NCBI RefSeq assembly: GCF_947496075.1
Contig: NZ_CANMBJ010000003.1
Location: forward strand, 1 to 64,000
DNA from: an uncultured Tateyamaria sp.
GTDB lineage: Bacteria; Pseudomonadota; Alphaproteobacteria; Rhodobacterales; Rhodobacteraceae
DNA: 64,000 nt
Direction of reading: 5' to 3'
Both the position numbers and the translations under genes were made by a program. The notes under the pieces are model-generated. The model was not told the origin of the DNA, did not search any database, and was given only the letters and a program-made list of their open reading frames with translations. Shown in pieces: positions 1 to 8,522 of this stretch (position 1 is the first letter of the stretch; each line of letters opens with the position of its first letter).

Positions 1-1132
1 GCGCGCAAAGGAGGTAGGGAAACAACGTCGACAGGGTCGCCAGCAGGACAATGAACTCGAACTGCTCGGCAAGATTTTCGCTGAAACTCATCAGGATCAG
101 ACCGCTGGCCAGCACGTTCGAGACAACCAGACCAAAGGCCGGCGTGCCGGTGGTGCTAAGACGGGCAAAGGCTTTGGGGAATACGCCATCCTGCGCCGCA
201 CCCAACGGAACCTGCCCGGTCAGCAGGGTAAATCCGTTCAACGTGCCAAAGGTCGACACGCACGCGCCCAAAGCAATGAACATCGCTCCACCCGCACCCC
301 AGATCGCCCCGGCCACCAAGGCAAGCGGCGCGTTCGACCCCACCAATTCGGCGGATGGGATGACGCCCAGGGCCACGACGGTGACACCGATATAAACAAG
401 GGCAGTGAGGGCCGTGCCGACGATAGTTGCCAACGGAATGGTTCGTTCGGGGTCCGCCACATCACCCGCAGGCACGGTCGCGGATTCAAGCCCCAGAAAC
501 GCCCACAGCGTTAGGGCTGCACAGGCCGAAATGGCCGACAGCGCGCCAACCTCACTGGTGTTCACCGGCGTGAAGTTGCCCGGATCAATGTACGCCACGC
601 CCAGCACAATCAGCGCCAGAAGCGGAAACAGCTTCATGCCCGTGGTCAGGATCTGGACAATGCCCGCCTCCCGCACGCCCCGGATGTTCAGCCATGTCAG
701 CAGCCAGATCGCCCCAAGCGCCGCTGCCACGCTGGCAAGCGGGCTCGCCCCGATGTCCGGCAACAGAAAGCCAAGATAGCCAGCAAAGGCCACGGCAATG
801 GCGGCATTGCCGGACCACAGCGCGATCCAGTACCCCCACGCCACGAGGAACCCGGCAAAGTCACCAAACCCATCCCGTGCGTAAGCGTATGGTCCACCCG
901 TGCGCGGCGCGATCCGCGCCAACCGCCCAAAGATCAGCGCCAGCACCAGCGCCCCCACCGCCGTGACCAGCCACCCCGCCAGTGAAATGGAACCATACGC
1001 TGCCAACGCAGACGGCAACAGAAAGATACCCGACCCGATCATGTTGCCCACGACTAGCGCCGTGCAGGCAACCAGACCCAGACCAGCCCCCCTCCCCGCC
1101 CCTTGGGCAGCGATATGCGGCGCTTCGGTCAC
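1..1132 (-). CDS. APC-family amino-acid permease, 3' end cut by window edge
   Basis: A continuous reading frame on the minus strand begins with GTG at 1132-1130 and runs off the left edge after about 377 codons. It reads as an amino acid-polyamine-organocation (APC) carrier of the arginine/agmatine/ornithine antiporter kind: the first membrane segment carries VVGNMIGSGIFLLPSA, followed by many hydrophobic segments and the LTLWAFLGLESATVPAGDV stretch typical of helices 6-7. The GTG lies 4 bp after the stop of the YfcC-type gene, so the two are almost certainly one transcript and may move related amino acids. The last two or three helices lie outside the window. The substrate cannot be read from sequence; an arginine/ornithine-type exchange is an inference from family resemblance. 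Confidence 0.85.
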   Translation of the reverse strand, partial: MTEAPHIAAQGAGRGAGLGLVACTALVVGNMIGSGIFLLPSALAAYGSISLAGWLVTAVGALVLALIFGRLARIAPRTGGPYAYARDGFGDFAGFLVAWGYWIALWSGNAAIAVAFAGYLGFLLPDIGASPLASVAAALGAIWLLTWLNIRGVREAGIVQILTTGMKLFPLLALIVLGVAYIDPGNFTPVNTSEVGALSAISACAALTLWAFLGLESATVPAGDVADPERTIPLATIVGTALTALVYIGVTVVALGVIPSAELVGSNAPLALVAGAIWGAGGAMFIALGACVSTFGTLNGFTLLTGQVPLGAAQDGVFPKAFARLSTTGTPAFGLVVSNVLASGLILMSFSENLAEQFEFIVLLATLSTLFPYLLCA

Positions 1133-1136
1133 AGGT

Positions 1137-2537
1137 TCAGCCCATGGTCGCGATGCTAAGACCTACCATGATGATCGCACTCAGCAGGATCAGCAGTGGC
1201 ACCATGAACCGAATCCAGCGGTCATAGGGCACCCGCCCCAGCGCAAGCCCGCCCATCACCACGGCAGAGGTCGGGGTGATCAGGTTCACCAGCCCGCTCG
1301 CCGATTGGTAGGCCGTCACGACCAGTGACCGTTCGACGCCCGAAAAATCGCCAAGCGGTGCCATGATCGGCATGGTCAACACCGCCAACCCTGACGACGA
1401 CGGCACCAGAAAGGACAGGCCTGCCTGCAAGCCGAACATGGTGTTGATGAACGCAACCTCGCCCAGCCCCTCCACGGCCCCTTCGGCCCAGAACAGGACG
1501 GTGTCGGTCATGTTGCCCGCATCCATGACCACAACGATGCCGCGCGCGATCCCGATGATCAGCGCCACGCCCAACAGGTCGCGGGCGCCATCGACAAAGG
1601 TGGTGACAAACGTCTCCTCCCCCATCCAGTCGATCACACCAATGATCAACGCAGCGACCAGAAACAGCGCCGACATCTCGGCCATCCACCAGCCACCCGC
1701 GGACACACCCCAGATCATCACACCAAAACTTGCGGCAAAAACGACCAGGATGATCTTGTGACGGCCCGTGAACTCAATCTCGTCACCGATCGAGGCTTTC
1801 AGGAAATGCGCTTTGTTTGTTTCTTCTAGATCAGCAACGACAGATCGCCCGGGCTCTGCACGCACCCGCGCGGCGTAACGCATGACGTACCCCACGCAGG
1901 CCAGCCAACAGGCCCCCAACAGCGCCAGCCGCAGATTGATGCCGTCGGTGAACGGCACACCCGCCGCGTCCGATGCAATAACGGTGGCAAAGGGGTTGAT
2001 GGTGGACCCAAGCGTGCCGACACCGGCGCCCAACATGATGATGGCCACACCGGTCAGCGCATCGTATCCAGCAGCGATCATCACCGGGATGATCAGGGCA
2101 TAAAAGGCCAGCGACTCCTCCGCCATGCCATAGATCGTGCCCCCGGCGGCAAACAGCGCCATCATGATCGGGATCATCCACTTCTCGCGGCCCTTCAGGC
2201 GGCGCATGGCGGTCCCAATCCCGGCATCAATGGCACCAGTCTTGGTCACAACAGCCAGGAACCCGCCAATCACAAGAACAAACAGCGACACGTCAATCGC
2301 CTGCGCCTCATAGCTGCCGGGGTCATAAAACCCGGCGATGGGCGCAAGAAACACATCAATGATCCCCTGCGGGTTCGGCTCCACGGTCTCATAGGTTCCC
2401 GGCACCGGCACATCCCGCCCCAGCGCCTCATTGGCGACACGCTCATACTCACCGGCAGGCACAAACCACGTTGCAATCGCAACAAGGGCAATCAGGGCAA
2501 AAAGGATGGTGTAGGCAGTCGGAAACTTCAGCTTCAT
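1137..2537 (-). CDS. YfcC-family basic amino acid / C4-dicarboxylate-type carrier
   Basis: This 466-residue integral membrane protein has about a dozen hydrophobic segments and the two glycine-rich stretches of the YfcC/ArcD/DcuC superfamily (GAGVGTLGSTINPFATVIAS near residue 170, and FLVPSSSGLAVLTMPIMAPL near residue 375). Such proteins carry arginine/ornithine, other amino acids or dicarboxylates across the inner membrane. The N-terminus (MKLKFPTAYTILF) is the usual one for the family, which supports the ATG at 2537. The APC permease gene follows after 4 bp. Pairing two secondary carriers without an enzyme is unusual and suggests that together they handle uptake and exchange of one solute class. 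The substrate is not determined. Confidence 0.8.
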   Translation of the reverse strand: MKLKFPTAYTILFALIALVAIATWFVPAGEYERVANEALGRDVPVPGTYETVEPNPQGIIDVFLAPIAGFYDPGSYEAQAIDVSLFVLVIGGFLAVVTKTGAIDAGIGTAMRRLKGREKWMIPIMMALFAAGGTIYGMAEESLAFYALIIPVMIAAGYDALTGVAIIMLGAGVGTLGSTINPFATVIASDAAGVPFTDGINLRLALLGACWLACVGYVMRYAARVRAEPGRSVVADLEETNKAHFLKASIGDEIEFTGRHKIILVVFAASFGVMIWGVSAGGWWMAEMSALFLVAALIIGVIDWMGEETFVTTFVDGARDLLGVALIIGIARGIVVVMDAGNMTDTVLFWAEGAVEGLGEVAFINTMFGLQAGLSFLVPSSSGLAVLTMPIMAPLGDFSGVERSLVVTAYQSASGLVNLITPTSAVVMGGLALGRVPYDRWIRFMVPLLILLSAIIMVGLSIATMG

Positions 2538-2677
2538 GGCGCGATGACTTCCCCGGAGTTATGGCAGACCTTCAAAGACGGATTGGAACGCTGACCCCAG
2601 CCTAGGCAGCCAAAACAGGGCCGCGTTGATATGCGTCAACGGTGTTTCCTATTGTGCGATGGACGGCGAAAAACCGC

Positions 2678-2701
2678 GGGCGGCGCGACAGGACACCGCC
2701 C
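2678..2701 (-). terminator. Probable Rho-independent terminator of the porin gene
   Basis: Read on the minus strand just after the porin stop codon, a GGGCGG...CCGCCC stem is followed by GCGG and a run of five T (2669-2673 on the plus strand as A). The stem is only six base pairs with a 12-base loop, so this is a moderate call. Confidence 0.45.
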
Positions 2702-2723
2702 ACAATCCCGCGTTTTCAGCGCG

Positions 2724-3836
2724 TTAGAACTTCCACAACGCACCCAAAACGATGGTCGAGTTGTCTTGGAAATCACCCGTACTGTCTGAATAATCGTATT
2801 CCTGGTAGGTCAGGTACAGATCGGTGTTCAGCCTTTTGACCTCCTGCACCACACCGATCCCCCAGACATCCGAATCCGACCCATCGACGTTGAAATCGGA
2901 ACCATCCCAGTAGTGCAGCCCGATGCCGGTCTTACCCATGGGCAACCAATCGGCCTCGTAACTCACCTTGGCATAGTAGTATCGCGGGTCGCTGGCCCCG
3001 CTGGCATCGTCATCGCGGTCACCAATGGCCGCGGTAAAGCCCAGCCCGCTTTGCAGCAGAACCGACGCAGACGCCACAATGTCAGAACGATCACTGTCGG
3101 TCCCGTTGCGCTCCTGGTACGCCAGACCGGCCGACATCTCTGCACCACCGCCAATCGATGCATTATAGAAAACGGCCACGTCGTAATATTCGTTCTCATC
3201 CTCCTGATCGAGGATGTTCTCCCCCGCTGCCGCACTGAACGAGAAGCCCGAGAAATCGGGTGAATCGTAGCGGATGCGCCCACGGCGCGACCCATCGAAG
3301 TTGTCCGTCGTATCCCCGATGGCCGGGCCACTCAGCACGTCAAACCCATCCCGGAACAGAAAGCTCGGGTTGGCATCGGCGGTAAAGGAATACAGCGCAG
3401 TGCCCACATAGGACAGGTCATTCTCGGCGACACCATCGGCCGCCATGCTGCCCTGACCCAGCGAAACCTGGCCCCAGGCACCCTCCAGCGAAAAGTCGAA
3501 ATGGCGGATGTCATCGCGGGTAAAGCGGCTGTAATCCGATCCGCTTTGGCTCACCTCGGATGAGTTCGGCAGCCCAAGACCCGTCTCCAGCCGGAATTGG
3601 AACGTGTTGTTTCCGAAGGGCGTTGAATACCGCAGGCCAATCCGGCTGTTCGACAGATCATTGTCCAGCAGGTTGGTTTCGCTGTCCCGCCCATCATCGA
3701 CCGAGATGATGGCGGGGTTCAGTTGACCATAAAAGGTCAAGGTCGCACCGGACCCCAAGTTGTATTCCAAATCTGCCAAAACAGGCGTCGCCAACGCGGT
3801 CAACCCGGCGGCGGTTGGGATAAGTGCCGTTTTCAT
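2724..3836 (-). CDS. Outer-membrane porin (gram-negative porin family)
   Basis: A 370-residue protein with a short cleavable signal (MKTALIPTAAGLTALATPVLA). The mature chain is rich in alternating aromatic/polar beta-strand segments and ends in LGALWKF, the terminal phenylalanine recognised by the BAM machinery. Length and composition fit the 16-strand trimeric porins of Rhodobacterales (Porin_4 type), which let small hydrophilic solutes cross the outer membrane. Acidic loops such as DRDDDASGASD and DGSDSDVWG suggest a cation-lined pore, as in other marine porins. It is divergent from an AraC-type regulator gene, which may control it. Substrate selectivity is unknown. Confidence 0.85.
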   Translation of the reverse strand: MKTALIPTAAGLTALATPVLADLEYNLGSGATLTFYGQLNPAIISVDDGRDSETNLLDNDLSNSRIGLRYSTPFGNNTFQFRLETGLGLPNSSEVSQSGSDYSRFTRDDIRHFDFSLEGAWGQVSLGQGSMAADGVAENDLSYVGTALYSFTADANPSFLFRDGFDVLSGPAIGDTTDNFDGSRRGRIRYDSPDFSGFSFSAAAGENILDQEDENEYYDVAVFYNASIGGGAEMSAGLAYQERNGTDSDRSDIVASASVLLQSGLGFTAAIGDRDDDASGASDPRYYYAKVSYEADWLPMGKTGIGLHYWDGSDFNVDGSDSDVWGIGVVQEVKRLNTDLYLTYQEYDYSDSTGDFQDNSTIVLGALWKF

Positions 3837-4047
3837 TTGAACCCTCGTGTTTGTCCGCTGCGCGACCCGTTTTCACCCCGCGCACGCGGGCCAAAACAAA
3901 AGCATTGCCCGCAGGGCAACACTCCCAACATGTGAAGGAGACGCACAAAAAATCATTCTTTTCCAATGATATAGAGACTATACATGGAAGAAATGGCATC
4001 TTCGGACAGATGCTTGATAATTCCGGCCAAATACATACCTGCCGGAT

Positions 4048-5082
4048 ATGAGAAAGCTGTCCAACATGCGCACTGCGACAGGCATCCGGGCGGTGTGCGA
4101 CGTTGCGCAGGACATGGGCATTGATCCGGCAGAGGTGTTGAAAAACACCGGATTGCAGCGCCAGGATCTCACCGGCACAGACAGCCAGGTCACTTGGCTG
4201 CAAGAGGTTCAGACGATCAGGAACATCGTTCGCCTCGCCCCGCACGACATCGGACTGGGTGCCAGGGCGGGCCGCAAGCTGCACCCCTTTGCCTACGGGG
4301 TCTACGGGTTTGCCCTGCTTACCGCGCCCACTTTACGGGTCTCGGCCCAACTCTCTCTCGACTACATGCAACTCTCAACCGGCCTGACCACCTACACGGT
4401 GGAAGACGGTGGTGATCGGGTGCTTATCAAACTGGACATGACAGAACTGCCTCCTGAGGCCCACACCTTCGCGATCGAGGCCCAGTCGGTCATCAGTTTG
4501 GACTTCATTCGCGAAATGTTGGACGCGCCCAATTTCAACGACATGGTTGTGGAAACGCCCTATACCGATGCGCGTTATGTTCAGGATATCGCCAGCGCAA
4601 TCGGCGTGACGGTCAAAGGGGCAAGTCCCGGCTTTGCCCTGTCCTTTTCCTCCGCATTGTTTGACCAACCTTTGCCAAAATCGGATCCGGCCACGTTCCA
4701 GTACTGTGTCGACCAGTGCCAGATCCTGTTGGAACAGCAGAACGCGCAACCGGACCTCTGGTCGCAAAAGGTCAGACACACGATCCTCGACAACATCGAA
4801 GACGACCTGAACATCCAGACGGTCGCCGGGATGCTTGCCACAACGGAACGCACTTTGCGTCGGCGGTTGTCCGAGGAAAAGACCAGCTTCCGCGAGCTGT
4901 ACCTCGACGCAAGACTGTCGCGGGCCCATCACCTCCTTGAGATCTCCGGTCTGCATGTGGACACGGTGTCGTGGCGTGTCGGCTATGCGGAACCCGCCAG
5001 TTTCACACGGGCCTTCACCAAAAGGTTCGGCAGGTCGCCCGGTCAGGTGCGGCCCCAAAAAACACCTGTTGGATCAAACTAA
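4048..5082 (+). CDS. AraC-family transcriptional regulator (arabinose-binding-like N-terminus)
   Basis: This 344-residue regulator has an N-terminal effector-binding half of the kind found in OruR/ArgR-like AraC proteins (RAVCDVAQDMGIDPAEVLKN onward) and a C-terminal double helix-turn-helix of about 100 residues containing TVAGMLATTERTLRRRLSEE and the GYAEPASFTRAFTKRFGRSPGQVR signature. The start at 4048 is chosen as the first ATG; a second at 4066 is possible. It is divergent from the porin gene, with 211 bp between them. Regulators of this subgroup often respond to amino acids such as ornithine, which would fit the amino-acid carriers further left, but that link is only inference. Confidence 0.85.
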   Translation: MRKLSNMRTATGIRAVCDVAQDMGIDPAEVLKNTGLQRQDLTGTDSQVTWLQEVQTIRNIVRLAPHDIGLGARAGRKLHPFAYGVYGFALLTAPTLRVSAQLSLDYMQLSTGLTTYTVEDGGDRVLIKLDMTELPPEAHTFAIEAQSVISLDFIREMLDAPNFNDMVVETPYTDARYVQDIASAIGVTVKGASPGFALSFSSALFDQPLPKSDPATFQYCVDQCQILLEQQNAQPDLWSQKVRHTILDNIEDDLNIQTVAGMLATTERTLRRRLSEEKTSFRELYLDARLSRAHHLLEISGLHVDTVSWRVGYAEPASFTRAFTKRFGRSPGQVRPQKTPVGSN

Positions 5083-5154
5083 GCGCGCCTTTTGGCGACG
5101 CGCTCAAACGCGACTTGTGCCAAAATCCACCGCTACCGCAACATCTTGAAAATA

Positions 5155-5218
5155 TCGGTACATCGGGAACACAAAACTCGGTATAACGGGAACACGCGAG
5201 ATTCGGTACATCGGGAAC
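5155..5218 (+). repeat. Upstream iterons (three copies) of the plasmid origin
   Basis: Three direct 16-bp repeats stand at 5155-5170, 5178-5193 and 5203-5218. The first and third read TCGGTACATCGGGAAC exactly; the middle one differs at two positions (TCGGTATAACGGGAAC). Start-to-start distances are 23 and 25 bp, close to two helical turns. The last copy ends only 4 bp before the GTG start of the initiator gene and overlaps its ribosome-binding region, so initiator binding would also repress its own translation or transcription. Confidence 0.92.
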
Positions 5219-5222
5219 GGAC

Positions 5223-6296
5223 GTGTCAGACAAACAAGTAGACCTCTTCTTGGACCAACTCGCCGATGCGCCCGTCAAAGACGAGCGTGCGCTGATGGAA
5301 TTTCCCTTCTTCTCCCTGCAAAAGCGCCCGCGCATGACGCCCTTCGTTTTCGACGATGGCACGGTCAAGATCGAGATCCAGCCGGGCCACAAGGGGATCG
5401 CCACGATCTGGGACAAGGACATCCTTATCTACCTGACATCATTGGTAAATGAACGGATCGAAAACGGCCGCTTCGACGCGGACACGTCCAACACAATCCA
5501 AGACCGCACAATCACCTTCTCCGCCTATGATTTCCTCAAGGTCACAGGCCGCAGCTCCGGAAAACGCGCCTACGAGCTTTTCCTCGACGCGCTCGACCGG
5601 CTCCGCTCCACCAACATCCTGACCAACATCACCGCAGGCGACGAACGCGAACGCCGCGGTTTCGGCTGGATCGAAGACTGGCGCGTGATCGAACGCACGA
5701 ACCGCCGTGGGCAAAAAGTCATGGGCGCCGTCGAAGTCACGATGAACCGCTGGATGTTCAACGCCATCGTCAAGGATCGCCGCGTTCTGACCATCAACCG
5801 CGATTACTTCCGCCTGTCCAAAGGGTTGGAGCGCCGCCTCTACGAACTGGCCCGCAAGCACGTGGGCCGCCAGCCCGAATGGTACATCGGCATCAAACGC
5901 CTGGCCGAGAAATGCGGCTCCATCGACACCGAGCGGAAATTCAAGTTCCGCATCAACGAGATTTGTGAGGCCGGCACCATCCCCGACTACCATGTCGAGA
6001 TCGTGGACCCCTCCTCCGTCTCCACCCCGTTCAAGACCAAGGGAAAACAGGCGCTTGTGCGATTCCAGCCGAAATTCGACGATCTGACTGTTCCCGATGT
6101 ACCGAATGCGCTGAACCTCGACGTCGCCCACTCCGTCCTGACCGAAGTCAAACACGCAAACCCGGAATATGACATCCAATATATCCTCAACGCATGGCGC
6201 GAATGGGCGGAAAAAAAGGACGAACCGGTCAAAAACGCCAATGCAGCGTTCCGTGCCTTTGCAAAAAAGTACATCGAAGCCAACCCGATCTGGTGA
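5223..6296 (+). CDS. repA: Plasmid replication initiator protein (RPA / PF10134 type)
   Basis: A 357-residue initiator that should bind the flanking iterons and open the plasmid origin. The N-terminus (MSDKQVDLFLDQLADAPVKDERALMEFPFFSLQKRPRM, split here only for naming) and the core blocks GIATIWDKDILIYLTS, SGKRAYELFLDALDRLRST, RRGFGWIEDWRVIER and LERRLYELARKHVGRQ are hallmarks of the alphaproteobacterial replication initiator protein A family. The start is GTG at 5223, chosen because the next in-frame starts would remove the conserved N-terminus. Three iterons precede it and five follow immediately, beginning 2 bp after the stop. Codons 290-295 contain an exact inverted iteron (6090-6105). 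There is no RepC, so this gene appears to be the replicase of the replicon. Confidence 0.92.
   Translation: MSDKQVDLFLDQLADAPVKDERALMEFPFFSLQKRPRMTPFVFDDGTVKIEIQPGHKGIATIWDKDILIYLTSLVNERIENGRFDADTSNTIQDRTITFSAYDFLKVTGRSSGKRAYELFLDALDRLRSTNILTNITAGDERERRGFGWIEDWRVIERTNRRGQKVMGAVEVTMNRWMFNAIVKDRRVLTINRDYFRLSKGLERRLYELARKHVGRQPEWYIGIKRLAEKCGSIDTERKFKFRINEICEAGTIPDYHVEIVDPSSVSTPFKTKGKQALVRFQPKFDDLTVPDVPNALNLDVAHSVLTEVKHANPEYDIQYILNAWREWAEKKDEPVKNANAAFRAFAKKYIEANPIW
6090..6105 (-). repeat. Inverted iteron inside the initiator gene
   Basis: The minus strand reads TCGGTACATCGGGAAC here, an exact 16/16 copy of the consensus iteron but in opposite orientation and within codons for TVPDVP of the initiator. 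It is 193 bp before the downstream direct array. Confidence 0.85.
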
Positions 6297-6297
6297 C

Positions 6298-6402
6298 TCG
6301 GTACATCGGGAACATTCTATCGGTACATCAGGAACACACGACTCGGTACATTAGGAACGCTAGTTCGGTATATCGGGAACACATGTTCGGTACATCAGGA
6401 AC
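6298..6402 (+). repeat. Downstream iteron array (five copies)
   Basis: Five direct 16-bp repeats start at 6298, 6320, 6343, 6365 and 6387, a regular 22-23-bp period. Sequences follow TCGGTAcATcgGGAAC with variants TCGGTACATCAGGAAC (twice), TCGGTACATTAGGAAC and TCGGTATATCGGGAAC. The array begins 2 bp after the initiator stop codon. An AT-rich stretch follows (about 6403-6545), which is where strand opening would be expected. Confidence 0.92.
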
Positions 6403-6803
6403 GCTAACAATCCTCAAGGACCTGAATTCCCTGAGTCTTTCCAATGCCCTAACATCGTAACAAACTTAACCAGATTTCTAACAGAAATAACCAAACACCC
6501 AGCAAGCAGGCACCGTCAGCCTCTGCCATAAACGTCTTTTTTGCTTAGAAATAGCGGCCCTGAAGCAAACTCAGGTGTTCCTGATGTACCGATAGCGCCC
6601 TGATGCACCCTAATGGGTTACCTCAAGGCCCGACATTCACAGGAAAACGATAAATTCTTGTGCACCTCCCACCCCGCCTGAACGTCAAACAGGCATACAA
6701 ACCCACCGGCACATTCCCGCTTACGGGTTGGACAGTCGCATGCTTGTGATGTGGGTCAGCCATTCTTACCTGCGAGCAGGATCGACAACCGCAGGTGTGC
6801 AAG
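6403..6803 (+). other. Probable origin: AT-rich region between iterons and phaC
   Basis: This gene-free stretch has an AT-rich left part (about 6403-6545) followed by an inverted iteron at 6577-6592 (minus strand TCGGTACATCAGGAAC, exact match to two downstream copies). The layout of iterons then AT-rich DNA fits an iteron-controlled oriV. No perfect DnaA box was seen within it. The right part (6650-6803) presumably holds the phaC promoter; no clear -35/-10 pair was identified. Confidence 0.65.
6577..6592 (-). repeat. Inverted iteron downstream of the origin array
   Basis: The minus strand reads TCGGTACATCAGGAAC, identical to the copies at 6320 and 6387 but inverted. It lies 174 bp beyond the last direct copy. 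Confidence 0.85.
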
Positions 6804-8519
6804 ATGAAAGACTTCAACAACCAACCATCCGAACCCTCCACAGACCACACCTTTCGCAAACTCATCGCAACAATGACGCGCGGCACCTCCCCCGTTTCAA
6901 CGATCAACATGTGGAACGACTGGGCGCTGCATCTCGCGACATCACCGGACAAGCGACTGACCCTCGCCAACAAGGCGCGAGACAATTGGACAAACTGGCT
7001 CAGCTTCATTGCCAATGGATGCCCAGCAGAACCAGAGAACTGGCCTGCCCAGCCCAAGAAAGGCGACCGCCGGTTCACCGACCCCGGCTGGACCAAACCG
7101 CCTTTCGCCGCTTGGGCGCAGGCGTTCCTGCTGACCGAAAACTTCTTTGATGCGGCCACATCGAACGTCCCGGGATTGAACCCGGCAAATGACGCAAAAA
7201 TGACCTTCATGATGCGCCAGATGCTGGACGCCATGTCACCCAGCAACTTTCTGGCCACCAACCCCGAAGCCATCGCACGCACCGTTGAAACAGGCGGGCA
7301 AAACCTCATTGACGGCGCAGCGCACGCCTTTGCCGACATGCAAAAAGGGCTGAAAGGTGATCGCAAACGACCCACGAAAGTGGTTGGACGCGACGTTGCC
7401 GTGACCAAAGGCAAAGTCGTCTATCGCAACCGCCTGATGGAGCTGATCCAATACGCCCCGCGCACCGACACGGTACATCAGGAACCGGTTCTGATCGTGC
7501 CCGCCTGGATCATGAAATACTACATCCTCGACCTCAGCCCGGACAACTCGATGATCCGCTACCTGACCGAACAGGGGTTCACCGTATTCGCAATCTCATG
7601 GCGCAATCCGGGCGCCGAAGACGCAAACCTCGGCATGCTCGATTACCTCCATCAGGGGCCCATGGCAGCGCTTGATTACATCACAGACGCAACTGGCGCC
7701 CAACAGGTACACGGAACCGGCTATTGCCTTGGCGGCACGCTTCTCTCAGTCGCTGCGGCCAGCATGGCCCGGGACAAGGACACGCGGCTAGCCAGCCTCA
7801 CCCTGCTCGCCGCACAAACGGATTTCAGCGAGGCCGGTGAACTGATGCTGTTCATCAACGAAAGCAAGGTGTCCTTCCTCGAGGATGTCATGGCCGAACA
7901 GGGCTACCTCGAAGCCGACCAGATGATGAGCGCCTTCCAGATGCTGCGATCAAACGATCTGATCTGGTCGCAGATGGTCCGCAAATACCTGCTGGGCGAA
8001 GGCGAACCGCCGATGAATGACCTCATGTCGTGGAACGCCGACAGCACCCGGATGCCTGCGCGGATGCACTCCGAATACCTGCGCCAGATGTTCCTGAACA
8101 ACGACCTCGCTGCCGGACGGTACCACGTGGACGGACGTGCGGTTTCGCTGCGCGACATCCGTGTCCCGATCTTCGGTGTCGGCACGGAAACCGACCATAT
8201 CGCTCCGTGGAAATCTGTCTTCAAGATCCACGATCTGGGCCATGCGGACGTCACCTTTGCCCTGACCAATGGCGGCCACAATGCCGGGGTCGTTTCCAAA
8301 CCTGGCCACCCTCGCCGCCACTTCCGCCTCCACACCATCCGCGACGATGAAAACACCCTGAGCCCCGAGGATTGGTGCGACGTGGCCGAGCTGCACCAAG
8401 GCAGCTGGTGGCCCGCCTGGACGGCATGGTTGTCCGACCGGTCCGGCAAAATGGTCAAACCTCCAAAAATCAAGAATGCGTTGGCGGATGCGCCGGGAAC
8501 CTATGTCAAAATGGAGTAA
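6804..8519 (+). CDS. phaC: Class I polyhydroxyalkanoate synthase
   Basis: A 571-residue PHA synthase that polymerises (R)-3-hydroxyacyl-CoA on granule surfaces. The alpha/beta-hydrolase part carries the modified lipase box GYCLGG with the nucleophile at about Cys308, the catalytic Asp at about 464 (GTETDHIAPW) and His at about 492 (TNGGHNAG). The block VLIVPAWIMKYYILDLSP is characteristic of class I/II enzymes. ATG 6804 is preferred over a GTG three codons upstream. It heads a compact operon with fabI, a MaoC-phosphotransacylase fusion gene and ackA, an order that connects acyl-CoA, acyl-phosphate and polymer pools. An iteron-like 15-mer lies in the coding sequence at 7471-7485. Confidence 0.93.
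   Translation: MKDFNNQPSEPSTDHTFRKLIATMTRGTSPVSTINMWNDWALHLATSPDKRLTLANKARDNWTNWLSFIANGCPAEPENWPAQPKKGDRRFTDPGWTKPPFAAWAQAFLLTENFFDAATSNVPGLNPANDAKMTFMMRQMLDAMSPSNFLATNPEAIARTVETGGQNLIDGAAHAFADMQKGLKGDRKRPTKVVGRDVAVTKGKVVYRNRLMELIQYAPRTDTVHQEPVLIVPAWIMKYYILDLSPDNSMIRYLTEQGFTVFAISWRNPGAEDANLGMLDYLHQGPMAALDYITDATGAQQVHGTGYCLGGTLLSVAAASMARDKDTRLASLTLLAAQTDFSEAGELMLFINESKVSFLEDVMAEQGYLEADQMMSAFQMLRSNDLIWSQMVRKYLLGEGEPPMNDLMSWNADSTRMPARMHSEYLRQMFLNNDLAAGRYHVDGRAVSLRDIRVPIFGVGTETDHIAPWKSVFKIHDLGHADVTFALTNGGHNAGVVSKPGHPRRHFRLHTIRDDENTLSPEDWCDVAELHQGSWWPAWTAWLSDRSGKMVKPPKIKNALADAPGTYVKME
7471..7485 (+). repeat. Iteron-like copy inside phaC
   Basis: CGGTACATCAGGAAC occurs in the phaC coding strand (codons for TVHQEP), identical over 15 bases to the downstream origin iterons at 6320 and 6387; only the first T of the 16-mer is changed to A. 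It is in direct orientation, about 1.1 kb from the array. Confidence 0.7.
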
Positions 8520-8522
8520 GAT

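Noticed and set aside
5155..6402. Repeats of a mobile element or CRISPR
   Set aside because: Regular 22-25-bp period on both sides of a plasmid initiator gene identifies them as iterons.
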